Below are positions 20,126-32,308 of a stretch of 64,000 nt of DNA, in pieces; the stretch's first letter is position 1; each line of letters opens with the position of its first letter. The notes under the pieces were generated by a model. It ran no database searches and was not told the DNA's origin. It saw only the letters and a list, made by a program, of their open reading frames with translations. The translations under genes and the position numbers were made by a program. Source of the stretch: Microvelia longipes (Eukaryota > Arthropoda > Insecta > Hemiptera > Veliidae); contig JACMZG010001914.1 in the NCBI GenBank assembly GCA_018340805.1, positions 19,012,947-19,076,946 of the forward strand, written 5' to 3'.

Positions 20126-20879
20126 CTTTGATTTCAAAAGGAATATAATTTTGATATAATCTTTGCGTCAAACAAATTGTAAGTTTCTAGGTTAATACAG
20201 CCAATAGATTCAAGGGGGGTTGAAAATGCTCCAAACCGCTTTAAGAAAAGGTGGTTCGTCAGTGGCAGCCTTAGATATATAACTTGTACCTTATAAGACC
20301 AAACTTGGCTGGGGCACTTCCGTATCCCACTTCAGGAAACAAACTTAGATTAGTTATTAATATGATTAATAACCTCAATAAACATAAAAGATGATTTTTT
20401 GCCCAAATTTTATCATCGCGTTGATTGACAACCCCTTCCAATACAAACACGGTGGTGAGAGAAAGGACAAATTCTAAACCCAAACGGTCAATGCGCTTTA
20501 ACAAAGAGCCCCACAAGAGTCTGCTTAAAAATAGTCCTACCTTTTATAACTGGTTATAAAAAAGGATTTCAAGTGAGTGGACTTTTGTTTGGAGGGGGTT
20601 GTAAAGGGACATTACGTCTGCTAGAGAGGGAAAGTGCTTCAGTTGGGATGGGGTAGTGCTTCTGTTGAAGGGGAGGTGTCATTTCAAGAGCGTAGGAGGA
20701 TTATTATGAACATGAGACCGACTAATGTGGGATGTCTTTTGAAATTACTTTTTAGTGTTAAATACATAATTTCTTATACTAACAAACCAACAACTTCGAT
20801 ATAAATATACTTTTTTTATCCCAGTATATTTAATTTATTATAATATAATATGATATAAATTATCGGATTTTCTTTTTTT
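20126..20879. other. No feature seen
   Basis: An 81-codon minus ORF (20271-20516) has no recognisable motif. No promoter or repeat match was noted. Confidence 0.4.
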
Positions 20880-21320
20880 TTCCTCATTTATACCGTAGTG
20901 GTATATAGGAAATTATTGTGTTTGCAAAAAAATCCGAAAGCAGGATGAAACTGGAATTATCCGTTTCAGATGTTTTAAAGACACCCTAAGTGGTTTTCAC
21001 AACGTTTTCTGTCTGTATGTGTGTCTGTTAATATCGTAGCGCCTAGTGTATTCATGCTAGAGAGTTTAAAGTATGCACAAAAAGTCTACCGCTGTAGTTG
21101 TGCTATTCGGAAAATAATTTTATGACGTCATTAACCGCACTAATACTCAGCGAAATTTTAAAAAATCATAAAACGCGAAAAATAATGCGATCGGATTGAG
21201 ATTTGGCGGATTGAGAAATTCGGATGAGGAAAAGTTCCGATATACTCCGTAACCGATTTTAACTTTTTACGAAAAGAGTAAACAAAATATCGTTTCAAAG
21301 ACTTCCTCGGTAATTCAAAA
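20880..21320 (+). repeat. Dispersed repeat family B, copy 1
   Basis: Shared landmarks of the family are CCTCATTTATACCGTA, TTGTGTTTGCAAAAAA, TCCGTTTCAGATGTTTT, an AC/GT-rich piece, TATGACGTCATTAACC and GATTGAGATTTGGC. No coding capacity. Confidence 0.75.
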
Positions 21321-21696
21321 ATTTGTAACTTCCATTAAATTTTTAACTAATTTTAAATAATAGAAAGATAGATATGCAACATCAGGGAACTAAGATTGGC
21401 TTCTTAAATAATAAAATACTCTTCAATCATATTTCGAACTTTTGAATGACCTCAGTGAAACACATATTTTGAAATTTATTTAATAGCTTAGGCATATTGA
21501 AACAGAGCAAGCAAATATAAACATAGATAAACGGAGCAACAGGCCACAACGTACATGGCGTGTACAGTACACACCATGTAACGTAGGCCATGTAAAGTAG
21601 GTATGGCCATACTTGTTGGTAAGAACAAGGGTCTTAATTATGAAGGGTCTTTGCTTCTATGAGCTCGGTTAGTAAGAAAGTGAGTAGAATATGTAC

Positions 21697-21720
21697 GTGC
21701 ACACACACACACACACACAG

Positions 21721-21763
<43 letters not shown>

Positions 21764-21798
21764 GTGTTGTGTGTTGTTTATTTATATATATATATTAT

Positions 21799-21832
<34 letters not shown>

Positions 21833-21845
21833 ATATATAATCATA
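21697..21845 (+). repeat. CA-TA-GT compound microsatellite
   Basis: (CA)n, (TA)n, (GT)n in order form a natural palindrome, with more (TA)n following. The flanking ORF 21659-21850 is its translation. Confidence 0.95.
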
Positions 21846-21849
21846 TATA

Positions 21850-22760
21850 AAAGATTAGATATGAGGGCATAAGATGTTCTCTCAAACAAAAAGTTGAAAG
21901 GGATAAAAATAGATCCTAAAGATTTTTGACTGGAATTCATAATTTCATTTATTTTTGCTTTCAAAAGGGGAAAACTCGGGGGGGAGTGTTTTCTCTCAAA
22001 ATAAAACTTATTCGTATAATAATGGTTTTTAATTACCATTTTAATTATCTTTTTTATCTTGTTTTTTAATTGAATTTGATGAAACTTTGCACAAAAATTA
22101 TGCGTTATTTAATTAAATAAATTATCATTTGAAAAAGATTTTTTTGGAACACTGATTGTTTTACGGGTTAAGATGCTCCACTTTCCTTAAAGGGAACCTT
22201 ATCTTTTAAAATTTTGAGGGGGTCATATCTAGTAGAAGATATTCCTCCCTTATCTCTGGTTAATAATACCTTATCTTTAACTCAATAGGATAAAGCTTTC
22301 AGAAAAGGAGAGCAGGGTTAATCAAAACTTGGGTTATTCTAGAGGTTTTAAACCCCTTCTCTTCTACCCATCCTTAATCTTTTTAGAAATTCAAGAATCC
22401 ATTTTGAAAATCTCGTTAGAATTTTCCATTTTTTTTACTTTTTTCCGAAGATAAAATTGTCTAGAATTTCATTGTTCGATATTTATATGAGGAACATGGG
22501 AAAAATATAATTTCATTGTTTAAAATTCATATGTGAAAAACGAGAACGATAGTTTTATCATTATCGTAGTGCAGGTGTAAATTATGTGTATTTTGTATGG
22601 ACATAAAATGTTTTATATATTATAAAGTTTAAAACTTTATTTTTGTGGACTTATGAAAATAAAAATTCGTTTTTGTTTATTTATTATAAAGACTGATATA
22701 AAATTGTTAATATATGAATAGATTTGACATAAGAGAAAGGAAATAAAAACAAATATATAT
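21850..22760. other. No feature seen
   Basis: AT-rich DNA with several G- or C-run pieces. No gene recognised on either strand. Confidence 0.4.
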
Positions 22761-22764
22761 ATTC

Positions 22765-22875
22765 TTGATCAGTAAGTCCCCCCTTTCAAAAATTCCTTGC
22801 ACCTCTACTCCTCTCCATGACCCCAACCTCATAAGCCCATTTTATCTTTGAAATTCTCTAAGAACTGATGCGGTT
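22765..22875 (+). repeat. Dispersed repeat family C, copy 1
   Basis: TTGATCAGTAAGTC, a C/T-rich piece, CTCCATGACCCCAACC, CTCATAAGCCCATTTT, then AATTCTCTAA. The same order occurs at 47855, 48373 and 62820, each time just after an AT-rich or TA stretch. Confidence 0.75.
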
Positions 22876-23514
22876 TTACGGTAAACTTAAAAAAATTACC
22901 GGTAAAATGTGAACTTTCTTTGTTTACTTTCTCAATTTTAATTTAAACGAAATATATTTTTGTAGAGAATAGTTTTTTGGAAATGACTTAGGCGCACTTT
23001 ATTAGTTAAGCGAAGTTTAATTGGACCGCAAACATCACGCTTTTAAGACACACATACATTAAAACTAAACTTATTTAATTTTAAGCTCCAGTGAAGTTAA
23101 AGCTTCTGTTTTAAACTTAAAAAAACTCTGGTTTTTATTCAGAGATTACCATAACAATAATTACTAGAGAAATCTTTCAAGAAAATCTTGATGGTAATCT
23201 TTGACTTAAAGAATTAATTATTTGTCTTTTACAACGCTAAAATTAGGGATTCAAAAGTTTAAATTATTATTCGAAAATGTTGACTAAAATAAGGACAGAT
23301 TGGTATAATTTAGATAAAACGAAAGATTTTAAAAGAATTTAGAGAAGAGTTAAGCATGAGATTTAAACATGAAAAAGTTGAAATGTTGTGAAAATTAAAC
23401 TAATGCTGTATATGGGGATGATAAAAAATACGATTACTGAAAAGAAAGAAAGATATAAAAGTAAAAGAAGTAAATCTAAGGTTATAAACAATAATTTAGT
23501 AAATAAAGAAATCG
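22876..23514. other. No feature seen
   Basis: AT-rich DNA without recognised genes or repeats. Confidence 0.4.
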
Positions 23515-24010
23515 GGTACAGGGTGCCTCGGAACTTTCCCTCACCAAATCGGCCTCGCTTCGCTCGTCCTCAGGATAAGAAATCACCAATTAAGGTGAAA
23601 TCACGATTTTGGTTTTTTATGCAAACATAATACTTTTCCTGTATACGGTATAAATAAAGAAAGTAAAAAATTGATACAAAACAATCATTACTTTTCTTCA
23701 CCCATTACATTAGGTATAAGGAAAAGTATTGTGTTCATCTTAAAAATCCGGAACAGAAATTTTATCATAATTATACGGCATTATCATGACGTTTTGAGTA
23801 GTTTTCATCTTACTTTCTGTGTGTGTGTCATAACTTCCACTATGATTGTGCTAGATTGTCACAAAAATGAAACTTTAGGTCTTGTTGTGCTGCCCGAAAG
23901 ATGATACTTTTTAGAAGACGATAACTTATTACAATAAAAAATTTGACCGATCGAGTTGAAATTTGAAACATATGTCTAAACATTTAAACCCATAGATGTA
24001 CATTGACCAC
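23515..24010 (+). repeat. Family D fragment followed by family B copy
   Basis: 23515-23590 carries GGGTGCCTCGGAACTTT and CTCGCTTCGCTCGTCCTCAG, also found at 36960, 41100 and 57660. 23640-24010 is a diverged family B copy (TATACGGTATAAA, TTGTGTTCATC, GTGTGTGTCATAA). Confidence 0.6.
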
Positions 24011-25157
24011 CTGGTAAATGGCACCACAATTTCATTATGACACTGGTCGCTATTTTGAAAAAAAATCTATTACAATTTAATGTCCATTACATTTTTTTCT
24101 GCTTTTCAACATTTGACACATCGTCAGATGGAGAAACTTAATTAGTAGTGGAAATTCCATGCTACTTAAGCAACCCAACTTTGTTTTCATTCAATTAGAT
24201 CGTCTATACACAATTAATCATATGGTTATGACCCTCTCTATAACTGTTCCAGTTATTGAATTATTTTAAAAATTGTTTTAAATTTTTGACCTGAGGTCTT
24301 AAAAATTAATACGATACGGGATCTCCCATATAAATTTGCAATAGTGAATTACATTTTGATTTATTGGAAGATGGACAATTTTTCTTTGGATTATTAAATA
24401 AATCCTGCCCTTATCCCATAATTCAAGTTCATTGGTGGCAATTGCTGTTCTCTAACACTTTTAGATTTGCATTTGAGCTCCTAAACAACTAGCTTCAAAT
24501 TAAAAAAAAAAATTATAATGTTAACCTTTCTTTTTACATCATATATTTCTAAAGGAAAAAAAAACATTTTCGAATTCTCTTGAGATTTTCCAACCTAAAT
24601 AAAACCTCGTGCCCTTCAACAATGACTTTACAACCAGTAAACCAAACACCCTGGCTGTATTGGTTAGTCTTGTGGTACGGTTATAACTCCCTTGTGCCTT
24701 ATTTCGTTCGGATGTTTAGACTCACCCTTCATAGTACGCCTATAGTTTTTATTGTAAATGGTAACCATTGGATAGTTTTTGTTCCTCTGTAGAAATTTGA
24801 TTACTTCCTATAGACTTACTTCCTCGACCTTCAGGTATCTGATAAGTTTTGATAGAATGATGCATTTGTATCAGATTATTGATTTATCTTTTTTAAATAA
24901 AACTAAAATGTTGATTCTGATCTTGTTAGTAAAAATATATTCATATAAATTTACTTTGTTCATTTTAAATTAATGTTTAAAGTGTTAAACAACTTTTTAA
25001 GAGTTCTGGAATTACCTAAATGAAGTTATAAACATTTTAGGTCTTGTTTTAGTGAATAAAAGAGGCCTTCTTGTATTAGTTTGTCGTATTAATAGTCTTT
25101 GTAAGACGAATACTGCCATGTTATAAACAAATTTCCAATAATTCATAGTCAAAGAGC
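24011..25157. other. No feature seen
   Basis: Short ORFs at 24580-24973 have no recognisable content. Confidence 0.4.
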
Positions 25158-25838
25158 TAGGCCTAAAAAATGTGACTCATTTTGTACCAAACAAATTTTT
25201 CAAACCAAATTTTTCTAAAATTTACCTTATATTATGAAGGAAAAAGTGTGCCTATCCAGAGTGGAGCTCTTCATATGAATGCGTTCCGCAATTTTATAAA
25301 ATTTTATAAAATCGCACAAATTTCAGTTTTCTTGAAATAAGTGGTTTACTGTGGGTCGTGTGCAAACATGAACAAAACATTTTTTAGGGTGATAAAATGT
25401 TCTATAAAAAGAGTGTCCGAATCATCAAATTCGGAACCAATAAAGTTATGGTTCTTTCATAAACACGAAGAAATGGTTTATTTATGCAAAGTCAGAGAAT
25501 TTCTTTGAAAAAATATTGTTCTTCTGAATTTTTTGGCCATTTAACAAATGTCATAACTTTAGTTTAAATTATCCGATTTTGACGAAAAGCACTCGTTTAA
25601 TAGAACATTTTATCACATTTAAAAAATGTTCTCTTTATGATTTGTACACGACCCACAAGGAACCAGTTATTTCACGAAAACTGAAATTAATGCGATTTTA
25701 TAAAATTTTGAGCATGCGCAATCATATAAAGTGCTCTACTCTAGATAGGCAGACTATGTTTTCTTTTTATAATTTAAGGTATATTTTCAGAAAAAGTTGG
25801 TTTGAAATAATACAAAATGAGTCACATTTTCATGCCTG
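25158..25838. mobile_element. Foldback element, about 680 bp
   Basis: Arms of about 320 bp. Left AATGTGACTCATTTTGTA, TGCCTATCCAGAGTGGAGC, TTTTATAAAATCGCA and GTGGGTCGTGT are mirrored on the right as TACAAAATGAGTCACATTTT, GCTCTACTCTAGATAGGCA, TGCGATTTTATAAAA and ACACGACCCAC. The ORF at 25579-25857 lies within one arm and is not a gene. Confidence 0.9.
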
Positions 25839-26916
25839 GATTAGTCAAATAATATGATTTATTTACATAGAATTTTGTAAATGAAACGATAAAATTAGAC
25901 TTTTGACTGATAGCGGGCTGATGGAACTTAAGGTCGGACAGATATAATGAGTCTTTGTATGTCAGAAAACTTAGTCGGGTATAAAGCCAATGCCACGAAT
26001 AACGTAAGTGACTAGGAGTTGACGAGATTGTTGAGACTGGTTGAACGAGAGTGGGTCAAGTGAGATTAATGTGATCAGAGGATCTAGTAAGAATAGATGA
26101 ACTAAACACACTTTGAACAAGTAGTCAGTGGTAACCAGAGCGGTGAGCCTAGCCAGAGTGTAACTGGTCTATATGAACTAGACACACTGTGAACAAGTCT
26201 TATCTTCCGCCATGTACGGGGTATGCTTTCTATTCTAGATAATCAAGTGTGGTTGGATTAGTTGAGTAAGATTTGTGTTAGGGTAGTGCTACTATGACTC
26301 TTCGGGTTTAAACATTAAAAAATATTTGATTGATAATAATATTTGATGATATTGCCTGATGCAGTTAGTTTAGAGCATCGAGGCACTCACCTATGGTACA
26401 GACATGAGTTGTACTGTACAACCCCATGCTCATCTTCTTAAGTTATATCTTCTAAAATTTATCTGAGAAATCAATCTCGAACCTTAAAAAATTTACCGTG
26501 TAGACGAGGATTCGATCTCCAATCCAATGTACATGTGGTAATAGTTATAGTAGAAACGACCCGCCCTTTCTCCTTTTATTAGCTAAAACCATTCTACACC
26601 TTTTAGCGTTGAATAAAATACTAATAGTTTTAGGAATATTAATCATTGTATAAAACAAATGAGATATTTTGTCTCTAGAGTGCTAAGCATCATTTAGACT
26701 AAACACGAGAGCACGATGTAAACATATAGTCTATCTAATGTTTACATCGCGTTGATAAACTTCATTAGAGCTAAATATACTATCCAATATACTTTAACTA
26801 GAGGTAGCTGATACATTTAGTTAGATATAGTGTTATTTATCTAACAAATAAGTTTCACTACTGAGCCTATCTTTTTTTAGAAAGAAAGATTGCCAAATTT
26901 GGAGGTTAATTTCTAA

Positions 26917-26918
<2 letters not shown>
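25839..26918. other. No gene seen; small palindrome
   Basis: The only structure noted is GATGTAAACAT and its complement ATGTTTACATC around 26716-26750. The rest is unremarkable AT-rich DNA. Confidence 0.45.
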
Positions 26919-26985
<67 letters not shown>

Positions 26986-27035
26986 TATATGTGTGTGTGT
27001 TGTATGTATGTATGTGTGTGTGTGTGTTGTATTAG
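26919..27035 (+). repeat. TA and TG microsatellites
   Basis: Long interrupted (TA)n followed by (TG)n/(TATG)n. Confidence 0.95.
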
Positions 27036-28320
27036 GTTTATTTATTTTTATTTATTTATTTATTTTACTAAGAGTTAATACAAATACAATAAAAATTACA
27101 AAAGTAAAATTACAATTGTGTCTCTGAGGTCAAATCTTAACTTAATTACAAAGAACAATTATTTATAAAATCGTTTATAGAATAAAAAGCTTCCGTATCA
27201 AATCTGTTTTTAAATTTGCTTAGCGAATGCTGTTAACTCTAAGTTTTGAGTTTTAGGCTTCAGGCAATTATACTTTTAATGGCAACTATTTTAGGCGAAT
27301 TAAAAGTTTTTATGAAGTCTACAGTGAGGTACTATAGCATATGGTTTATATCTAGTATTATAGTTATGATTATCAATATTTCTATGGTGGTTACTTTCCG
27401 AGTGAAAAATAAAAGCAAGTTTATAAATAACAAAAGATGGTAGAGTCATAAGGAGATTTCTTAAAATAGGGCTTACACGATTCAGAATATTGTAAGTTAA
27501 AAATTATACGCAGGGCCTTTTTTTGGAGTAAGAAAAAAATATTTAGAGACTGGTACTGGTTCCCCACAAGGCGCACAATAAGACATTCTTGAAAGAAGTA
27601 GGCGTAGTACACTGATATCATGGTTTTTACATCCAATACTTCTGATAATTTCCTGAGTAGGAAGAGAACTGATGATAGCTTCTTTGCCAGTTGAGAAAGT
27701 ATGCTTCTCCCAGGTGAGTAGAGAATCCAGAGTAACTCCAAGGAGCTTCAGCGAATTCTCTCTATCTGGCGATTTCAGCGAAAATATCACACTTACTTTC
27801 TCGCTTCTCATCATTAAGTGTCAGTGAATTGGTTGAAAACCAGTCTTTAGCTCTACTTATAACTACATCTTTCTGATTCAATAGAGTCTGTCTATTGGCG
27901 TTCTTGATTAAATACGTTGTATCGTCTGCAAATCTAATGCACCTATGGCTGAAGTCAGGAAGATCATTACAGTAGATAAGGAAAAGAATGGGGCCTAGAA
28001 CAGATCCTTGAGGAACTCCATACTGTAATTCTCTCGCGTCAGATAGTTTTCCGTTAACGTGTACCTGTTGAATCCTTTTAGTGAGATATGACATAATGAG
28101 CTCCAGAGGGAGACCCCTTATCCCACAACTCAGCAGCTTAAGTTTCAACGTCTGAAATGAATGCAGTCAAAGGCTTTTGAAAATGTCACACGATAGGAAG
28201 CAATTCTTCTTTGTTTCGAAGCGTCATAAATGTCTTCTGCTATTGTTTGAAGTGCCTTATAAGTAGAGCGATTCGCTCTGAATCCAAACTGTTGGTCATG
28301 AAAAAAGTTATTTTTGTTTA
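27036..28320 (-). mobile_element. 5'-truncated LINE (Jockey/CR1-like)
   Basis: On the minus strand the element enters inside the reverse transcriptase domain near 28310 with QFGFRANRSTYKAL. It continues through the RT to about 27440, then a 3' UTR, and ends in a (TAAA)n-like tail at 27066-27036. The start is a 5' truncation typical of target-primed reverse transcription. Several frame breaks mark it as dead. Confidence 0.85.
27430..28310 (-). pseudogene. LINE reverse transcriptase fragment
   Basis: Motifs in order on the minus strand: QFGFRANRSTY; a degraded SKAFD box; LPLELIMSYL; YGVPQGSVLGPILFLIYCNDL; IRFADDTTYLI with the catalytic FADD; WFSTNSLTLN; LLGVTLDSLLTWEKH; then, in another frame, the thumb-like ISVYYAYF and QKKALRII. 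The GVPQGSVLGP and FADD boxes are typical of Jockey/CR1-group non-LTR elements. Frame breaks near 28150 and 27780 and a third near 27650 show it cannot make a full protein. The endonuclease and ORF1 are missing. Confidence 0.88.
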
Positions 28321-28379
28321 AAAATTTTAAAAGTCTATTTTTTATGATTTCTATTCAGGTATGTGTATCTATGTATGTA

Positions 28380-28900
28380 TTTACGAGATTTTCGTTCTTA
28401 GGCGTTTCTATGGAACAAAATAATTTTCAAACGCTTTCTTGGATCGACTTATTACAAAAAAATCCTCGATAATGTCCCTAACCCAGTTTATTAAATATGT
28501 GTGACATTAATCCACAGCAATGCCTCAGCAAACATTTAAAACAATCGCAAATTCTCAAATTATAAAGTTTTTTAAACACATGTACTACTATGTATGGTAA
28601 ACAAATATACGAAGATTTTATTGTCAGTTATTAGCATTAGTTTTTATCCACTTTTATTGACATATATAACATCATGTAGTCAAATAACTTTTTTGACTAA
28701 TTCGTTTAAAAATTCGCGTATATGTCATTTATATAAACTATTAATATGATAAACTTATATCGTATGACAACCATGAACAATTATCAGGCCACGAAGCGGC
28801 CGCAGGGTGCGCAGGGGCCGCGTAGCGGCCTTTCAGCTCCGATTTCGGCGGCCGATGCCGCAGTATGAAGGCCTGTTGTTATTACTTATTATGGACTATA
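28380..28900 (+). repeat. Dispersed family G, copy 1, ending in a GC-hairpin module
   Basis: GGCGTTTCTATGGAACA, TAGTTTTTATCCAC..TTATTGACATA, TTTTTGACTAATTCGTTT and TATATAAACTA match copies at 49740-50275 and 60780-61240. Each ends in a GC-rich block; here it is GGCCACGAAGCGGCC, GGGGCCGCGTAGCGGCC and then AGGCCTGTTGTTATTA. Confidence 0.7.
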
Positions 28901-30050
28901 TTCAACCTTTTTTTAATTATATAAGAAACTTTTTCCATTAAATCGATAGAATTTTATGCTTAAATTAAAGTTCAGCTCAAACTGCTTACAAAGTAAATAT
29001 TTTTATTTATGATGTAAAGTCAGTACATTATACGAGCCAAGATCATCTATATAGTACATAGAAAGTTTTAAGTATATTTAGTAAATATACGATGTATAAG
29101 AGTGTATAAACTCTTTTAAAACCTATATAACTTACCCAAAAATGTTTCATCGTTCAAAAAATAATCAATCAACCCTCTCCCTCTCCTCCTCCCGAGTATA
29201 ACTTCTCAACATATTCTCCATTTTTGTGTACCCTAGAGCTATATTTTTTTCACAAAGAATCAAGTGGTATTAAAATCGAGTACTTTATTCACTACAACGT
29301 TGTTACCCCCTCCCTGTCTTTTAAAGGAGGTTTAATACTTTTCCCCTCTTAAACTTTGTGCAAAAGAGGGAGCAATCCCCCTGTGAAAAATGGAGGGGGC
29401 AATTTTTCAGTACTTTTCGTGAGAGTTTAAGTATAGTGAAGTACTAACCTTTTATTCTAGCTTTACGTTTTTAACTCCATCGAGTTCGATAAATAAATGG
29501 TAACTCTTTTTGTAATATTGAAAAAAAACCAGCCTCCCCCTGACTTTTAAAAACCTATTCCCCCCACATTCTTGAATATGAGGAATATGAACCTATTTCT
29601 CTCCTTCCTTGTCTCATAAGTAGAAACCCGTGGTCTTTGTACTCCATATCCAGAAGTCTCTTCACTAAATGAATGATCCTTTAGATCGGCATTTTTAATC
29701 TGAATGACCATCTTGTGACCATGTGGGAGAGACCACTATGTGAGAAGTTAAATTCTCATCCAAGGGGCTTTCAAATATTAAAATTTAAGCACCACTTCTC
29801 GAAATCATCTATAACAGAGTCAGCACACGATGAAGCGATCATACGATAACAGCTGAATTGCGTCGAAATAATATTTAGAACCAGCTTTAAAAAAATTCTC
29901 AAAATTCGTCAATAGCTAGATTGGCACCAGCATAAGGAAATAGTTGGGATCACAGATATTAGAAGTGGTTAGAGGTGGTTATTATTTATTTTTAAAGACA
30001 AGCATGTTGACATTTTTACTCTTATATTTATAAGAGTGAAGATGTCACTC
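28901..30050. other. No feature seen
   Basis: AT-rich DNA with many short C or G runs. No gene recognised. Confidence 0.4.
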
Positions 30051-30254
30051 TTACACGAGTCGTTAGCCATACACAGTTACGAACAACAAATATATTACAA
30101 ACTACAGAATGTCTCAATGTCATTCTTCAGTTATACGTACATATACGTATTTATATGTATAACTATATGTATAACTGAAGAATGACACTGAGACATTCTG
30201 TAGTTCGTAAAATATTTGTTGATCGTAACTGTGTATGTCTAACGACTCGTGTAA
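30051..30254. mobile_element. Foldback element, about 204 bp
   Basis: Arms of 86 bp: TTACACGAGTCGTTAG, CATACACAGTTACGA and CTACAGAATGTCTCA on the left, with their complements on the right. The spacer of about 34 bp is an AT-rich palindrome of TATA/GTATA type. Confidence 0.9.
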
Positions 30255-30866
30255 CTCACGAATTAATTTATCATCATTATTTTTCTTCTGTTAGGTGAAT
30301 TCTGAAGGCAATTTAACCCAAAGCATTAATCTAAATTAACCCAATACTTATAATGAGTCATATCCTGTATATATTTGTAAGACTATTTGCAGTTAGTTAT
30401 TCTTCCTTTTTGTATTCTTTCTATATTTAATCTTATGCATTCGTTTTCTTCCATTATGTTTTTAAGTCCCCTTTCTAATATTTCTAGTGCAACCCAATCT
30501 TTTGCAGTCTTATATATAAAGGTTTCATGCTAGGTTTCACCATTTAAATATCAAAATTGCTGTATAACAACACAACAGGTATAATTTTAGTACACTAGTA
30601 GAGTATTGTGAACAGAATTAGGGTCTTGTATTAATATTTTCTATGAAATGTTGCTAAATTTTATTTATTAGCTAGTTTCCTTTAAATTTACTATTCCTTT
30701 AAATTCACTAGGTTCTATCTTCCTCATACAAATATACTAAATTCTGTGTATACTCGACTTTTACTTGTTTCTACTGCATTATAATATACATGTTTTTTTC
30801 TTAAAATAGGAATCTGAAAAGCTATCATTGCAGTCCTCTTAAAGCTTTTAGTACTATAAGTCTATA

Positions 30867-30942
<76 letters not shown>

Positions 30943-31732
30943 GGCTATTCTGTACACTCTCTGTAGCAATGTTTATCACACTCCCTTGTCTATTCTATGG
31001 TGTAAAAATTATTAATGTATAAGCTCTTCTCTTAATTTGGTAAATTAAGATAGCACTCTCCTGTCATTTTATTTTAAAGCGTCTTCTCTTTAGACTTTAA
31101 GTTATACTCTTTATTACAAAATTGTAACTTGATTTTTATTTCATTATACAAGCTATTATTAGCCCTCTAATCTTAGCTCACTCATATGTAGACATATTCA
31201 ATACTGTGAGACCTCTTTTCTAAGTTATTATAATTTAGTAAATATTCTACTCTTTGCCATTCCTTCCTATACTTTAGTCCCATTCTTTTACTTCATTTTT
31301 TAAGTTCCATTTTTATCCCAATTTTTTATTTTATCAATAATGATCGTAACTTTGTCAAACTTATTGATTTTTTAAGGATCCTATTCGTTAGAAAGACATG
31401 GAAGAGGCTACGAAAAAGCGAAGAAGATTTAACGTACTAGGATATTTGTTATATAGCTTCTTATTTTTCACTTATAAAGAAGAAAGTTTATAAAGAAAAT
31501 ATATGATGTAAAAAATAACACCTCCTATACAGCCCTGAAAACATCTCTTTAGAAAAAGTAACCCCCTCCTCCTTAAAGAGTGAGTTTTATCTATGAAAGT
31601 GAATTTTATCTTTTTAGCGAATTTCATAATGAAAATGACGCTTATGAGTTGTTCGGATGACGGAAGTGGGGTGGGAGTGAGCGGAATCGGTTCTTATTGG
31701 CTTCTGATAACAAAAAAGTATGTCCGAAAAAA
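30255..31732. other. AT-rich; (TA)n at 30868-30941; no gene
   Basis: The only clear structure is the long (TA)n microsatellite at 30868-30941. The rest shows no ORF of note and no repeat match. Confidence 0.5.
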
Positions 31733-32060
31733 GTATATATATATATATATTATATATATATATAGTATATATATATGTATGTAAGAGTTTCTACCTTTCG
31801 TTTATTACTCTCGAAGCGTTCTCAAATTGAAACGAAACTTTGCAAATCGCGAGATTCGAGGAGGTTACGAGGCCTATTGTTTATAAAAACATTAAGACGT
31901 CATCAACCAAAGTTATGACGTCATGAAAAAAAATTTTTGAAACTTGAAATGCTTTAAAAACAAGGTATCTCGTATTAAAGTATGAGTCGATTAAGACCGA
32001 TTTCAGCTCAATCGAACCATCACAAATGGCGCAAACGGCATACATATATATATATAATTA
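31733..32060 (+). repeat. TA microsatellite and B-like repeat
   Basis: (TA)n at 31733-31775, then GACGTCATCAACC and TATGACGTCATGA and AGACCGATTTCAGCTCAATCG. The last piece recurs at 32268-32320. Confidence 0.6.
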
Positions 32061-32108
32061 TGTATAGATGTTTACGATATTCAGTAGTGTTAGAGGGTGG
32101 GGATATAG

Positions 32109-32116
32109 TATAAAAG
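32109..32116 (+). promoter_or_regulatory. TATA box
   Basis: TATAAAAG, followed about 28 bases later by TCCATCC, a fair initiator match. It stands 60 bases before the small ORF at 32177. Confidence 0.45.
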
Positions 32117-32176
32117 AGGGGCCTCTACCTCTTGCTCCATCCTGGTAAGCCTGCTGTCCCAGAGAGACAGGACAAA

Positions 32177-32308
32177 ATGGCTTCCACTAAAACACGCCGA
32201 GCTAAGCAGGCCCGTAAAGCGGAAGAACCTCGAAGTAGTCTTTATATGGTTGAAGTCATTCTAAAACGATTGCGACCGGTTTCAGCTCAGTCAGGCAATC
32301 TTAAGTGA
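32177..32308 (+). CDS. Small basic ORF after a TATA box, unrecognised
   Basis: A 43-codon ATG-to-TGA frame beginning MASTKTRRAKQARKAEEPRS. Codon choice in the first 25 codons is GC-richer than the surroundings (GCC, CGC, AAG), and the ATG sits in a good context (AAAATGG). The last 15 codons run into the repeat shared with 31985-32045, so the true end is probably lost. It resembles the basic start of a retroelement gag or a nuclear protein, but no family is recognised. It may be the promoter and first codons of a truncated LTR element. Confidence 0.3.
   Translation: MASTKTRRAKQARKAEEPRSSLYMVEVILKRLRPVSAQSGNLK

Noticed and set aside
20271..20516. 81-codon minus-strand hydrophobic ORF
   Set aside because: No motif, no neighbouring exon-like sites and no supporting composition change.
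26350..26540. Possible tRNA-derived SINE (GTTTAGAGC and GGATTCGATCTCC)
   Set aside because: The A-like and B-like boxes are about 140 bases apart, too far for a tRNA-type promoter, and no repeat partner was seen.
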